DNA of 64,000 bases from Sphingomonas sp. ERG5 (GTDB lineage: Bacteria > Pseudomonadota > Alphaproteobacteria > Sphingomonadales > Sphingomonadaceae), in NCBI RefSeq assembly GCF_000803065.1, contig NZ_JSXI01000076.1, forward strand, positions 40,804 through 104,803, in the 5' to 3' direction. Both the position numbers and the translations under genes were made by a program. How positions within the stretch are numbered: the stretch's first letter is position 1; each line of letters starts with the position of its first letter. The notes under the pieces are model-generated. The model was not told the origin of the DNA. It did not search any database and saw nothing but the letters and a program-made list of their open reading frames with translations. Positions 17,833 through 25,982 of the stretch are shown one piece after another.

Positions 17833-18144
17833 TCAAAACGGGCAGTCGGCGTCCCATTCGGGATCCATCACCACGCTCATGAAGCTCGCGGCGCGGGCGA
17901 TGTTCGCTTCGTCAAAGTCGTCGGCCATCATGCCTGGGACGGAATGGACGATCCGGTCGATCAGGTCCTGAGGCAGGGCGTTGTAGTCGCCCTCGTCGAT
18001 GGCGAGATAGCAGCCGAACGCGTCCTCAATGACGTGCTGATCGAAGAAGCTGTGCTGGGCCCGGATAGTCGCGGCGCGCACTGCTGCGTCATAGCTGATG
18101 GAGTCGAAAGCCGGGATTTCGAGGGTCTTGGTAAGAGCGTTCAT
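17833..18144 (-). CDS. Acidic hypothetical protein
   Basis: 103 residues, strongly acidic (MNALTKTLEIPAFDSISYDA at the start, VMDPEWDADCPF at the end), with no membrane segment. GACAGGAGG sits 5 bases before the ATG, and an intrinsic terminator follows the gene, so it is a monocistronic unit. Its leader shares a structured element with the leader of the DUF2493 gene at 18578-19633. I do not recognise the family; the pattern suggests a soluble regulatory or DNA-mimic-like protein, which is only a guess. Confidence 0.65.
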   Translation of the reverse strand: MNALTKTLEIPAFDSISYDAAVRAATIRAQHSFFDQHVIEDAFGCYLAIDEGDYNALPQDLIDRIVHSVPGMMADDFDEANIARAASFMSVVMDPEWDADCPF

Positions 18145-18320
18145 GTGAGCCTCCTGTCAAAGGAATTGAAGAGGTCTCCTCCGGGATGGCCGAGCTTGGC
18201 CCGGGTCAGGAACGGGCCGCCCGCGGCCCGCCGCGCAGCGGGGGTGGGGGAGCCGATTTTTTCGCCTTCTTCAGGCGTAAAAATTGGGGGAACCGCCCTT
18301 CTTGACGCGGGCCAATGGCG
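18145..18320 (-). promoter_or_regulatory. Conserved 5' leader, copy A
   Basis: Leader of the 103-residue gene. Its core (18243-18330) has GTGGGGGAGCCGATTTTTT, a hairpin, AAAAATTGGGGGAACC, CTTGACG-GGCCAAT and CATGCTTGG on the plus strand. The same blocks in the same order occur at 19753-19858 ahead of the DUF2493 gene. Both leaders end CAATTCCTTT-GGAGG close to the ATG on the minus strand, where CC-TTT-GG can partly hide the ribosome site. The rest of the gap to 18577 shows nothing gene-like. Confidence 0.5.
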
Positions 18321-18577
18321 GCCATCATGCTTGGAATTCTACGAGAGTGTTTAACCCTGTTGGGCAGCACCCCCGGTGGTCCCAGGCACGGGTCTCGTCC
18401 GCCCGGCCGATGCGAAGCCTTCGCGCCCCCGCCAGCAGGCCGTCAGGCCGTTACTGGCTAGGGCAAGAAGCGAGCGAGCCGGGCCATGACAGTGTGCGTC
18501 CGGGTCGACACAAAAGAAGGGCATCCGGCGGTGAGGCCGGACACCCTTCTGGTTGATGCAATCAGAGCAGGCCCCGC

Positions 18578-19633
18578 TCAGAACGGCGGGAGTTCATCGC
18601 CATTGACGGTGCCACATGCCGTGCGCTTCATCGCAGGCCGCTCAGCTTGCGCTGCGGGATTGGTCCGCGCCGCCGGAGTGTCGTTCTGGACCGAAGCGTC
18701 GCGCACGATGTGGAGGGGAATGCGTGCTTCCCGGAGCCGGTCGGCAAGGTTCGCCTGGATGCCGCCGCCGCTGCACACCACCGCCTCGACAGGCTTGAAG
18801 GCGAGCATACGTGCGTTGCGCTGATAGGGTGCCGAAGGTCCCCGCGAGGTATCTGGCTTGCACAGGATCACTGGCACATTGTGGCGCGATGCCCAGGCTG
18901 CCGCGATCACGTCCGCGCCCTTGTTCTGTGCGGTCGTGGCCAGCGCCATCGACGGGACCCGGGCATGGATCGCATCGAGATAGTCTTCAACGAGGGCAAT
19001 GTCGGTGAACTGCTGTCCGCCCGAGAACACCACGACCGGACCCGATGGGGCAAACTGTTCGCGCCGCTGCGCCTTCTGTGCCGCGAGATAGTCGCGTGCT
19101 TCGATCATCGAGGCATTGGTCTTGGACGACACCCTGGACCCACGCACCGGCGAGAAGGGCCGCCCGGTTTCGACAAGGTAGATCCGTGCGGCATGGTCAC
19201 GCATGCACTCCATCGCATCGCGGCATTCGGCAAGGCTGCGGGCCTGCATGGTGAGGTCCTCAAGGTCAGTCGCGTAGACCTCGCTAGGATCGTATTCGCG
19301 CAGCTTCTCCTGCAACCGGTTCGCCATGGAATCCTCGCGGTCATCGAGGCGTTTGGCGACGACATGGAAACTGTTGGCCACGCCCCATGCGACTTCACTC
19401 GCGAAGTCCTCCATCCGGGTGTCGCGGAACAGGTCGAAGACCGTTGCCAGCATCATCTCGATTGCCGCCTGCGCCACCTCGGGGTCGGGCATTTCGGCAG
19501 CGCTCGGCTCATGCTCGATCGAGAGCTTGGCCAGTTCGGTCTGCTCCATGAATGCCCGGGCGTAGTCGGGCGTGGCGATTTCGCGCGCATAGTGTTCGGC
19601 AAGGTCGGCGAAGTTCGAGAAACGGTCCGTCAT
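18578..19633 (-). CDS. DUF2493 (SLOG/YspA-like) domain protein
   Basis: 351 residues from the ATG at 19633, which follows TTTTGGAGGTTATC; the frame opens a little further upstream but inside the leader. The first ~190 residues are helical and acidic. A Rossmann-like SLOG domain follows: PVVVFSGGQQFTDIALVEDY, QNKGADVIAAAWASRHNVPVILCKPD, YQRNARMLAFKPVEAVVCSGGG. DUF2493 proteins are thought to bind nucleotide ligands, and relatives occur in conflict systems and on many plasmids. The exact ligand is unknown. It is monocistronic with its own structured leader. Confidence 0.82.
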   Translation of the reverse strand: MTDRFSNFADLAEHYAREIATPDYARAFMEQTELAKLSIEHEPSAAEMPDPEVAQAAIEMMLATVFDLFRDTRMEDFASEVAWGVANSFHVVAKRLDDREDSMANRLQEKLREYDPSEVYATDLEDLTMQARSLAECRDAMECMRDHAARIYLVETGRPFSPVRGSRVSSKTNASMIEARDYLAAQKAQRREQFAPSGPVVVFSGGQQFTDIALVEDYLDAIHARVPSMALATTAQNKGADVIAAAWASRHNVPVILCKPDTSRGPSAPYQRNARMLAFKPVEAVVCSGGGIQANLADRLREARIPLHIVRDASVQNDTPAARTNPAAQAERPAMKRTACGTVNGDELPPF

Positions 19634-19860
19634 GATAACCTCCAAAAGGAATTGTCTCTCATCACGCTGATGAAAGATGCCCATCGGAAGGACGCCGGAG
19701 TCAGGCAGTCAGGGACGGCGGCGCGCACGCGCTGCCGCCGCGTGTCGCGGGCGTGGGGGGAGCCGATTTTTGCTCGCAAGGCGGTAGCCGCAGCAGGCCA
19801 AAATCGGGGGGCACCCGCGATCCTTGACGGCCGCCAATCTCCCAGGCGTCATGCTATGGC
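19634..19860 (-). promoter_or_regulatory. Conserved 5' leader, copy B
   Basis: Leader of the DUF2493 gene, matching copy A: GTGGGGGGAGCCGATTTTT, a variable hairpin, CAAAATCGGGGGGCACCC, CCTTGACGGCCGCCAAT and CATGCTATGG (19753-19858), and CAATTCCTTTTGGAGG before the ATG on the minus strand. The CCGATTTT and AAAATCGG blocks pair with each other, giving a long stem whose apex differs between copies while the stem is kept. This argues for an RNA or protein-binding element rather than chance. Confidence 0.5.
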
Positions 19861-19902
19861 GATGCTGATTTCGCTCAGCCACCGAGATGAGAGAGAGATT
19901 AC

Positions 19903-19950
19903 GGTTTTGCCCCCGAACCCCATTGGGGCGTTCGGGGTTAACCGCAAAAC
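19903..19950. terminator. Large two-part hairpin downstream of the DUF4411 operon
   Basis: CCCCGAAC (19911-19918) pairs with GTTCGGGG (19930-19937), and the outer GTTTTGC and GCAAAAC also pair. It begins about 16 bases after the stop of the minus-strand gene at 19967, and its symmetry lets it stop transcripts from both sides. Confidence 0.65.
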
Positions 19951-19966
19951 ACATTCCAGGAACGAA

Positions 19967-20464
19967 TTAGACGGCTGCTCCCAATACGAACCTTGCTCGT
20001 TCACGGCGGAGCATTTCGTATGGGCTCATGCAGGTAATGCCGAGACCGATGCATGCATTTGGGATCTTGATCTTGCGTACCGAAGCCGAAGGCACTTCGT
20101 GAGTCACCACGACGCAGTCGTGGGCTTTGGCATGTGCCACCAGCCAATAATCGGCGACTTGCAAGAAAGTCGCGATTGCGGCGGGCTCATAGGCTTGCCC
20201 AGTGGCCCAGGCGCTCACCTCTCCCAAGGCAGGGAGAACCGCGTCGTCGGGTGGCAAGAAAAAGCCCTTGCCTCGGGCATGGGCCCAGTTCGCAAGTTCG
20301 TCACCGCCGCCTACGAGTTCGTCGCTGACCTTCTCGATGCTTGCGACAATCGCGGCTGCGTTCTGATCTACCAGCCATTCCCAAAAGGCAGGGCAGAAAT
20401 CGAAGCCATAGTGAAGGTTCTTTGCCTGGATGAAGACGTTCGCGTCGAGCAGGTAACGGGTCAA
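19967..20464 (-). CDS. DUF4411 PIN-like toxin
   Basis: 165 residues. The opening YLLDANVFIQAKN and the later WLVAHAKAHDCVVVTHE are the acidic and C-terminal motifs of DUF4411, a PIN-like ribonuclease family. Its start overlaps the stop of the XRE/ImmA gene by 4 bases. DUF4411 with an XRE-COG2856 (ImmA/IrrE) partner is a predicted type II toxin-antitoxin pairing. A strong terminator follows the gene. Confidence 0.82.
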   Translation of the reverse strand: MTRYLLDANVFIQAKNLHYGFDFCPAFWEWLVDQNAAAIVASIEKVSDELVGGGDELANWAHARGKGFFLPPDDAVLPALGEVSAWATGQAYEPAAIATFLQVADYWLVAHAKAHDCVVVTHEVPSASVRKIKIPNACIGLGITCMSPYEMLRRERARFVLGAAV

Positions 20465-21615
20465 GCCAGCACCCCTACTTCCTGCCCGATGTGGTTGAAG
20501 GTCTCGGTCTTCGCAACACCGAGCATACGAAAGGCATCACGGTAAAGGGTCTGGCCCTCAAGCGTGCTTTCGACCAGGGCGCGGGCGAAACGGCGGCTGA
20601 CGCGAGACAGGGTCGTACGATAGAAGTCGCCGCCGCCGCCGCTTCGTTCTGCGATCACTCGCAGTCGGGCGCGCTCGGCAGCCCATGCGGCCTCGAAGGC
20701 AGCCCGGGTCAGCCAACCGGCATCGAGAAGACGTCTTAAAATGACAAGGCTGCTGACCTTGTAGCGACGCGTGAGACGAGCGACGGCGTCGTCAATTGCT
20801 TCATCCGCGACGAGATCGGCTTGTAGCGTTACCAATGGCACGAGTAATTCAGCTGCGACCGCGTTGCACCAGACTTCCTCACGCCGGAAACCCGCGACCG
20901 GCGCGGCGCTGGCATTCGATATCGCAGTGGCACCAAGCCAGAGGTGCGCGAGTTCATGGGCAAGCGTGAACATCTGAGCGGACTTGCTGTCCGATCCGTT
21001 GATGAACACCAGTGGCGCCTGGGTGTCGGCAAGGGCAAAGCCGCGGAACTCTTCCGGATCGAGCTTGCGGTTATTGTTACTGAGAACGACGCCGCTTACC
21101 ATCACCAGTACGCCGAGCGCGTCGGCGTGGCCAATGAAGAGTCGCAGAGCCTCCTCCCAGGTCCGGCAGGCAGCACGCGCTTCTAGGTCGAAGCCTAGCG
21201 CTTCAGCCATCCGCGCTGCCACAGCGACTGGCTTGTCATTCAGCGAGGCACTGCCGACAAACGCGAGTTCGGGCAGCCGCACGGCCCGGGCATAGTCCTT
21301 GAACCATCCCTGGCGCTCCTGGCAGGCATAGACCATGTCGAGGAGGTTGGGACTGGGGCGGTGAATGGCGCGGCCATCGACCGTCCGAAAATCTGGGATC
21401 GGCAATTGCTCATGAGGCGGAGCAGGAAGAAACAGATAGCCAACCGGCACATGGACAGCATCGGCGAAGGCTTGCAACTGCTTGATCGTGGGCTGCGCGT
21501 CTCCGGCCTCCCACAGGGCAAGTTTGGGGAAGCGGTGGTCCAGATCTTCCGGGCTCTTGCCTGCACGCTCGCGCGCCCAGGTCAGAAGCTCAGGATGGAT
21601 GGCCGCCCGCGTCAT
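20461..21615 (-). CDS. XRE HTH plus ImmA/IrrE metallopeptidase, probable antitoxin of DUF4411
   Basis: 384 residues. An N-terminal degenerate XRE helix-turn-helix (LTWARERAGKSPEDLDHRFP, ...PTIKQLQAFADAVHVPVGYLF) is followed by an ImmA/IrrE zinc-peptidase domain with AHELAHLWLG (HExxH near residue 217) and a later catalytic-type EVWCNAVAAELLVP. This is the COG2856-type antitoxin seen next to DUF4411 toxins; it may regulate the operon and act by proteolysis or by sequestering the toxin. It is translationally coupled with the downstream gene. Confidence 0.85.
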   Translation of the reverse strand: MTRAAIHPELLTWARERAGKSPEDLDHRFPKLALWEAGDAQPTIKQLQAFADAVHVPVGYLFLPAPPHEQLPIPDFRTVDGRAIHRPSPNLLDMVYACQERQGWFKDYARAVRLPELAFVGSASLNDKPVAVAARMAEALGFDLEARAACRTWEEALRLFIGHADALGVLVMVSGVVLSNNNRKLDPEEFRGFALADTQAPLVFINGSDSKSAQMFTLAHELAHLWLGATAISNASAAPVAGFRREEVWCNAVAAELLVPLVTLQADLVADEAIDDAVARLTRRYKVSSLVILRRLLDAGWLTRAAFEAAWAAERARLRVIAERSGGGGDFYRTTLSRVSRRFARALVESTLEGQTLYRDAFRMLGVAKTETFNHIGQEVGVLA

Positions 21616-21673
21616 GGGTACTTAGTAGTCTTGCATTGGACTCTGCGGCAAGACCGCATGGAATTGCCTGGCA

Positions 21674-22063
21674 TCACCTGATCACCGACACTGCGACACC
21701 GGCCGCGTCCGCGACGGTGCGCCACTGGTTGTCGGCAGTGAGCGCCGGAAGACCGTCCCGGCGCGCGAGCGCCAGGCAGAAACGGTCGCCGAGCGACAGG
21801 CCGGCCTCGGCCGTCGCGGCGCGCAGGCGCCCGGCGATGGTGGCGAGCGCCTGGTCTGCCTCGACGATCGCCATCGGCAGGGGCCGCAGCATGGCGTCGA
21901 CCTGGTCGGCGGGCATGCCAGCATGGATGAAGTGGCTGACGACCTCGGCGTAGTTGACGCTCGACATGCGCGAGGCGCCGATCGCATCGGCGACCTTGCC
22001 CGCGCCGGGCTCGTCCCGGAGCAGGGCAAGCAGCGCGGAGGCGTCGAGTACGACTTCGCTCAT
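21674..22063 (-). CDS. vapC: VapC-family PIN toxin
   Basis: 129 residues. Classic VapC order: VVLDASALLALLRDEPG with the first Asp, SSVNYAEVVSHF with the conserved Glu, then LSLGDRFCLALARRDGLPALTADNQW with the last two acidic sites. VapC toxins are Mg2+-dependent ribonucleases that typically cut tRNA or rRNA. Its start overlaps the antitoxin stop by 4 bases. Confidence 0.9.
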   Translation of the reverse strand: MSEVVLDASALLALLRDEPGAGKVADAIGASRMSSVNYAEVVSHFIHAGMPADQVDAMLRPLPMAIVEADQALATIAGRLRAATAEAGLSLGDRFCLALARRDGLPALTADNQWRTVADAAGVAVSVIR

Positions 22064-22305
22064 TCGCCCGATTCCTCACGGCGGCGGGCAAGAAAGGCAT
22101 CGACCGATGCGGCAGCGTTGCCTTCGGTGTATTTCTTCGCCAGCGCCTGGGCGTGGGCGATCGACTGCGCAACCGTGCGCAGGATCACGCCGTCCTCGGT
22201 TTCCTCGACCAGCAGCGCGCCGCCGCCGGCCAGGCCGAGCCGCTTGCGGATCTCGGCCGGCAGGCTCATCCGGCCATTGGGCGTGATCGTCACTTGTACC
22301 GTCAT
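22060..22305 (-). CDS. vapB: AbrB/MazE-type VapB antitoxin
   Basis: 81 residues from the ATG at 22305 (MTVQVTITPNGRMSLPAEIRK), chosen because the swapped-hairpin AbrB domain starts there; the longer frame adds unrelated residues. TITPNGRMSLPAEIRKRLGL is diagnostic for the SpoVT-AbrB fold. The C-terminal helix (SIAHAQALAKKYTEGNAAAS) should bind the VapC partner encoded immediately downstream. Confidence 0.88.
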   Translation of the reverse strand: MTVQVTITPNGRMSLPAEIRKRLGLAGGGALLVEETEDGVILRTVAQSIAHAQALAKKYTEGNAAASVDAFLARRREESGE

Positions 22306-22460
22306 GGCACTGCTCCTGATGCGGCGAACGCGTCGCGAAGCGCGCGCGTGAGCCAATTCAGGGGCCATATGCCACAAAATTGCAAACGTGTCACGAACGG
22401 CACATCGTGGCACGATCGCTCAGCTTGATAATAAAGCTTATGTTAAATAATATCAATGTC

Positions 22461-23012
22461 TTAGATGGATTTAGGACCGTCCTGCCACGACGATTGATCG
22501 CGCGGCAAGCGCTGCTCGTCATCGATCACTTCGAGGTGATGCGGCGCTTCGCGGCCCCACGACCACAGCACAAGGTTGCGATCGTCGGGTGTCGCACGCG
22601 AGGCAAAGCTCGGGACGATGACGCCCGCGCAACCCGCCTCGATCAGCCGGTCGGCAAGCTCCCAGGTCGGAACCGGCTTGCGATCAGCGGCGAGCCGCTC
22701 CCACGCGCAGCTCAGTTGCGTGAGGGTGACGTCGGCTCGCTCGCGTACCGCGAGATCGGTGAGGTCGAGCACATCGGCAATCTCGGCGCGGTAGCTGCAG
22801 ATGGTCAGCGGCTGCGCCTTGAAGGCGAAGCCCTGCTGGGCTTCAAGCCAGGCCGTCTCGAGGCTCAGCGCCGCGTAGAAGCAGGCCGTGCCAATGCGGT
22901 TGAACCGTCCGCCATGGAGCTTTGCACCTTCGCCGGATACAGGATCGTAGGCCCAGGCCGGATGATGCGCGCGGTAGACGAGGCCGTCGAACCGGCTGAA
23001 GGAAAGCGCCAC
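22461..23012 (-). CDS. RES-domain toxin
   Basis: 183 residues with a GTG start at 23012 just after the antitoxin stop at 23030. The RES fold is visible: YRAHHPAWAYDPVSGEGAKLHGGRFN, GTACFYAALSLETAWLEAQQ, and ELADRLIEAGCAGVIVPSFA, with the conserved Arg, Glu and Ser that give the domain its name. RES toxins degrade NAD+ and are countered by Xre/DUF2384 antitoxins such as the gene upstream. The pair forms a two-gene operon. Confidence 0.9.
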   Translation of the reverse strand: MALSFSRFDGLVYRAHHPAWAYDPVSGEGAKLHGGRFNRIGTACFYAALSLETAWLEAQQGFAFKAQPLTICSYRAEIADVLDLTDLAVRERADVTLTQLSCAWERLAADRKPVPTWELADRLIEAGCAGVIVPSFASRATPDDRNLVLWSWGREAPHHLEVIDDEQRLPRDQSSWQDGPKSI

Positions 23013-23029
23013 CTTGAGATTGCCGCCGA

Positions 23030-23392
23030 TCAGGCAAACCCACCGGCGGCGATCCGGCCGAGATAGGCCCGGACCTTCTCGCCGAGGCCCTGGCGGACGA
23101 GTTCTTCGGCCGTGGCGTCACCGAACGAAGGCAGCGGCTGCGAGCGGTACCAGGCATAGGCAGCCAGTTCGCTACCCGCCCAGGGGATGACACGGTTGAT
23201 GATTTCGCTCACCTCACGCAACCGCGCCTGGGTGACCACGCTCTGGCTGCGGGCAGCCTTGGACACCGCATCGCGCGACAATCCGGCCGCCAGCGCCAGT
23301 TCCGACTTGGTGATGTGCAAGGCCGCCGACAGGCGGTCGGGCGAGACGCCTTTCTCGCCGGTGACTTCGCTCAGGAATGCCGCGCTTGCCAT
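23030..23392 (-). CDS. Xre/MbcA/ParS-type antitoxin of the RES toxin
   Basis: 120 residues from the ATG at 23392, which follows GGTGAGG; an ATG four codons earlier falls inside an inverted repeat and has no ribosome site. An HTH (LHITKSELALAAGLSRDAVSKAARSQ) is followed by the DUF2384 toxin-binding part (IINRVIPWAGSELAAYAWYRSQPLPSFGDATAEELVRQG). It should inhibit the RES enzyme and repress the operon. Confidence 0.88.
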   Translation of the reverse strand: MASAAFLSEVTGEKGVSPDRLSAALHITKSELALAAGLSRDAVSKAARSQSVVTQARLREVSEIINRVIPWAGSELAAYAWYRSQPLPSFGDATAEELVRQGLGEKVRAYLGRIAAGGFA

Positions 23393-23393
23393 G

Positions 23394-23422
23394 TGCCTCA
23401 CCATTTGCCGATTTATGAGGCA
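23394..23422. promoter_or_regulatory. Inverted repeat TGCCTCA-N15-TGAGGCA, probable antitoxin operator
   Basis: Perfect 7-bp arms just upstream of the antitoxin start at 23392. The half-site TGAGGCA also appears four times in front of the Fic gene at 50935-51007. Confidence 0.55.
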
Positions 23423-23479
23423 GTATATGCGGCGGAAGGCGCAAAATGTCAAGTTCGGCCCACGGGCCGCCGCTCAGAC

Positions 23480-23992
23480 CTAGCCGAAGGCGACGCCGAG
23501 CTTCTTGCGCTTTGCCGGGGCCGCGGCGGCCTTGGGCTGCGCCTTGGGTGCTGCCCCGGCCGCAGCTTCCGATGCAACTTTGGCCACAGCCTTCGGGCTC
23601 TGGCCGGGTTTGCGGCCCAGGCCGATCCTGACCGCGAGCTCCTTGCGTTTGGCGGCATAGTCGGGCGCGACCATCGGGTAATCGGCAGGCAGGCTCCAGC
23701 GCGCCCGGTATTCGGCGGGCGTCAGGCCGTGCTCGGTGCCGAGGTGGCGCTTGAGCATCTTCATTTTCTCGCCGCATTCAAGGCAGGTAACCGCGTCGGG
23801 CTTGACCGAGGAACGCACCGAAACGGCAGGCTTCAACTCTTCCGGGGCCGGTTCCGGCGCCTGTCCAAGCGCGGCAAGCGAAGCGTAGACCGCCTGGATC
23901 AGGCCCGGCAGGTCCGCGGCAGCCACCGAATTGTTGCTGACATGGGCAGAGACGATGTCGGCGACATGATCCAGCAGTGCTTCGTTTTCCAT
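23480..23992 (-). CDS. MucR/Ros-family zinc-finger regulator
   Basis: 170 residues. The central region has the MucR/Ros C2H2-type finger CLECGEKMKMLKRHLGTEHG followed by LTPAEYRARWSLPADYPMVAPDYAAKRKELA. The C-terminus is Ala/Lys-rich. MucR proteins are alphaproteobacterial H-NS-like regulators that bind AT-rich DNA and control many genes; a plasmid copy may silence or coordinate plasmid promoters. It stands alone between the RES module and a predicted winged-helix gene. Confidence 0.9.
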   Translation of the reverse strand: MENEALLDHVADIVSAHVSNNSVAAADLPGLIQAVYASLAALGQAPEPAPEELKPAVSVRSSVKPDAVTCLECGEKMKMLKRHLGTEHGLTPAEYRARWSLPADYPMVAPDYAAKRKELAVRIGLGRKPGQSPKAVAKVASEAAAGAAPKAQPKAAAAPAKRKKLGVAFG

Positions 23993-24108
23993 GCGGGCGA
24001 GACCTTTCCAATTCCCGGATCAGGGGCTCCTAGGCGATCGGTCGCCACCACGCCAGAGGGGCCGCGCAGCCGCGCGCCTGGCGCGGCTTGAGGGCTCGAT
24101 GGTCCGGT

Positions 24109-24666
24109 TCAGGCCGCGAAGAGGTCGCCCTGCGGATTTGAGGACGCCGCACCTAGTCGCCTTATCGGCGCGGGCCTGCGCAGCAGCGCAAGCACACCGG
24201 GCTTGACCACATAGACCGCATGGCGCCCGCCGCCGCGGTTCTTGTGGTTGGTGGCGTAGCCCGCATAGTGCCGGGTCATCAGCCCAGCGCGGACCAGATC
24301 GGAGATCGCGCGGCTGACATTGGCGCGGCCCACGGCCTGGACCTGCTCCTCGACCGCGACCTCGATCCGCGCCGCGTCGAACTCCGGCTTCCCGGTAAGG
24401 TCGGCCTTCAGCCCCTCGGCAACGCGTGCGCGCAACGCCGCGCGGCGGGCAGGCTGCGCGCTCATGGGGAGAAGCTGGGAGCAGAGCCATTCGCGCAGGA
24501 GCACCGGGACGCCGCCTTGCGCGACGAACGGCCCGGCCTGCCCTCGGCCGTCGGCAATCTCGGCGACAAGCTGGAGGACAAGGAAGGCGTAGCGCGGGCG
24601 GTTCGAGGCTTCGACCAGGACCGCATAGATCCCGCCGACACCAGTGATTTCTTGGGCTCGTTCCAT
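24109..24666 (-). CDS. Predicted winged-helix DNA-binding protein, family unknown
   Basis: 185 residues. The C-terminal half, VQAVGRANVSRAISDLVRAGLMTRHYAGYATNHKNRGGGRHAVYVV, reads as a winged helix with a basic beta-wing; the N-terminal half is helical. It may regulate plasmid genes. ATG at 24666 opens the frame. The name is not known to me; I recall similar proteins on sphingomonad plasmids. Confidence 0.7.
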   Translation of the reverse strand: MERAQEITGVGGIYAVLVEASNRPRYAFLVLQLVAEIADGRGQAGPFVAQGGVPVLLREWLCSQLLPMSAQPARRAALRARVAEGLKADLTGKPEFDAARIEVAVEEQVQAVGRANVSRAISDLVRAGLMTRHYAGYATNHKNRGGGRHAVYVVKPGVLALLRRPAPIRRLGAASSNPQGDLFAA

Positions 24667-24940
24667 TGAGCAGTATTGAGCACAAAAGGTGAATCCTGTG
24701 AATCCCCCTTGTACTCCGCCATGTCGTTTGTCGCCCGTGACACTTCACCCAGCGGCGCTGCCGGACATGCGCGGCCAGTCGCGTCAAAGCCGATCTCTCG
24801 GCCATTCGGATCCTCAAGCTGGCCCGATCGCCGGATCGCCCTCAGCACTGGTCACGCGGGCGATGCAAAATGACACTCCACGCGAGGGCAAAGTGTCACA
24901 GATGCCATGCCTGGAAGGGTGCAAGCCCGACCCGGCAGGC

Positions 24941-24970
24941 AAAAAAATGGGGCCAGCGTGAGCCAGCCCC
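24941..24970 (-). terminator. Intrinsic terminator for leftward transcription from ssb
   Basis: On the minus strand GGGGC...GCCCC with a short inner stem runs into seven T (24947-24941). It is the only clear signal in the 500-base gap 24667-25167 apart from the hairpin just after ssb. No reading frame in this gap has a protein-like composition. Confidence 0.6.
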
Positions 24971-25134
24971 TTGGAAAGTTTTGGGAGAGGATGCCTGAAA
25001 GGCACCCTTCATATGGGTCGGGCGCCTTCATGCTGCAAGTGCGAAATAGACGCCGCGCGTTGCCTTTTTCGCAACCGCTGTTTCGCCCTTCGCAGCAACT
25101 ACATGAGTGCTCGGGGGACTGGCCTTGGCCCAAT

Positions 25135-25157
25135 GGGAGGCGGCGCTGCCGCCTCCC
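25135..25157 (-). terminator. Perfect 10-bp GC hairpin right after ssb
   Basis: GGGAGGCGGC and GCCGCCTCCC are perfectly complementary around a 3-base loop, starting 11 bases after the ssb stop. There is no U-run, so it may act as a 3'-end stabiliser ahead of the terminator at 24941. Confidence 0.55.
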
Positions 25158-25167
25158 GGGCTCGGGT

Positions 25168-25503
25168 CTAGAGGAAGAGGACTTCCTCGGCGACGATCTC
25201 GACCGCGTAGCGTTCGACGCCCTCGCGGTCGGTCCACTTCGAGTAGTGGAGGCGGCCCTGCACCTCGACCAGGTCGCCCTTCTTCTTGTGCTTGGCGACC
25301 GAAGTGCCGAGGCCATTGAAGGCAGTGACGCGGTGGAATTCAGCGAGGGTTTCGGTGTAGCCGGCCTCGTTCTTGACCGTCTTGCCGTCGACCAGCTTGG
25401 GGCGATCGGTGACGAGGGTGAACGAAGTGATCGCGGTCTCGCCAGCGTGGCGGGTTTCAGGAGCGGCGGCGATGCGGCCGATCAGGATGACGAGGTTCTT
25501 CAT
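25168..25503 (-). CDS. ssb: Plasmid single-stranded DNA-binding protein
   Basis: 111 residues: an OB-fold with MKNLVILIGRIAAAPETRHAG, FHRVTAFNGLGTSVAKHKKKGDLVEVQGRLHYSKWTDREGVERYAVEIVAEEVLFL. It is shorter than chromosomal SSB (about 150-180) and lacks the acidic DDDIPF-type tail that recruits partner proteins. Plasmid SSBs coat the incoming single strand in a new host and can dampen the SOS response. It is monocistronic. Confidence 0.92.
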   Translation of the reverse strand: MKNLVILIGRIAAAPETRHAGETAITSFTLVTDRPKLVDGKTVKNEAGYTETLAEFHRVTAFNGLGTSVAKHKKKGDLVEVQGRLHYSKWTDREGVERYAVEIVAEEVLFL

Positions 25504-25982
25504 GGGGTTATCTCCGTGGCTTGAACTCGGCGGAACCGCCCGCCGATGAACAGGTCAGGCGGCGCCGATAGGCCCGGGCCCGCACCGCGCGCATGCGCGG
25601 GAAACCCAAAAGCGAGGAGTGGTGCGGCAAGCCCGCAAGGGCTTCACGGTCCGCTGCTTTTGGGTTGCGGCCAGGGACTGGCGCCGCATCGGTTCATCGG
25701 CAAACGAAGGGCGGTTTCGTCAGGTCAAGCCTGCGGATCCCCGCAAAGCTCAGACCCGTCAGCCTCGGTCCTTTCGGCAGGACCTGCTCCTACCCGCCAG
25801 CGCCCGCGCCAGCGAGCGTTGTCTCCCTCGCCCCGCACCATGCCGGTTAGAGACGCCTGGGGTCACACGAGGCCGCACCTAGCCCCTCCCCGTCCCGCGT
25901 CACGCGCTACGGTCTGGCGACCCGTCCATTGCAAAAGGTGGCGCCCGCAGGCGGGTAAGGCTCGCCCCCTCGATAGGGATGC
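25504..25982 (-). other. Long gene-free ssb leader with a large stem-loop
   Basis: About 480 bases without a plausible gene. AACCCAAAAGC (25603-25613) and GCTTTTGGGTT (25655-25665) are perfect 11-bp complements around a 41-base interior that itself contains GCCCGCAAGGGC. This stem is 100-160 bases upstream of the ssb start on the coding strand. A long 5' UTR element or a small RNA are both possible. Confidence 0.4.

Noticed and set aside
18647..20545. A 632-codon open plus-strand frame opposite the DUF2493 and DUF4411 genes
   Set aside because: It is the antisense of well-supported genes and terminator sequence; its composition (His/Arg/Asp-rich, low-hydrophobic) is typical of high-GC shadow frames.
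21682..22029. Alternative minus-strand frame inside vapC
   Set aside because: Out-of-frame shadow of the VapC gene with Pro/Arg/Ser-rich content.
24676..24961. Small plus-strand frames in the gap before ssb
   Set aside because: No ribosome site, Pro/Ser/Arg-rich translations, and a terminator falls in the same stretch.
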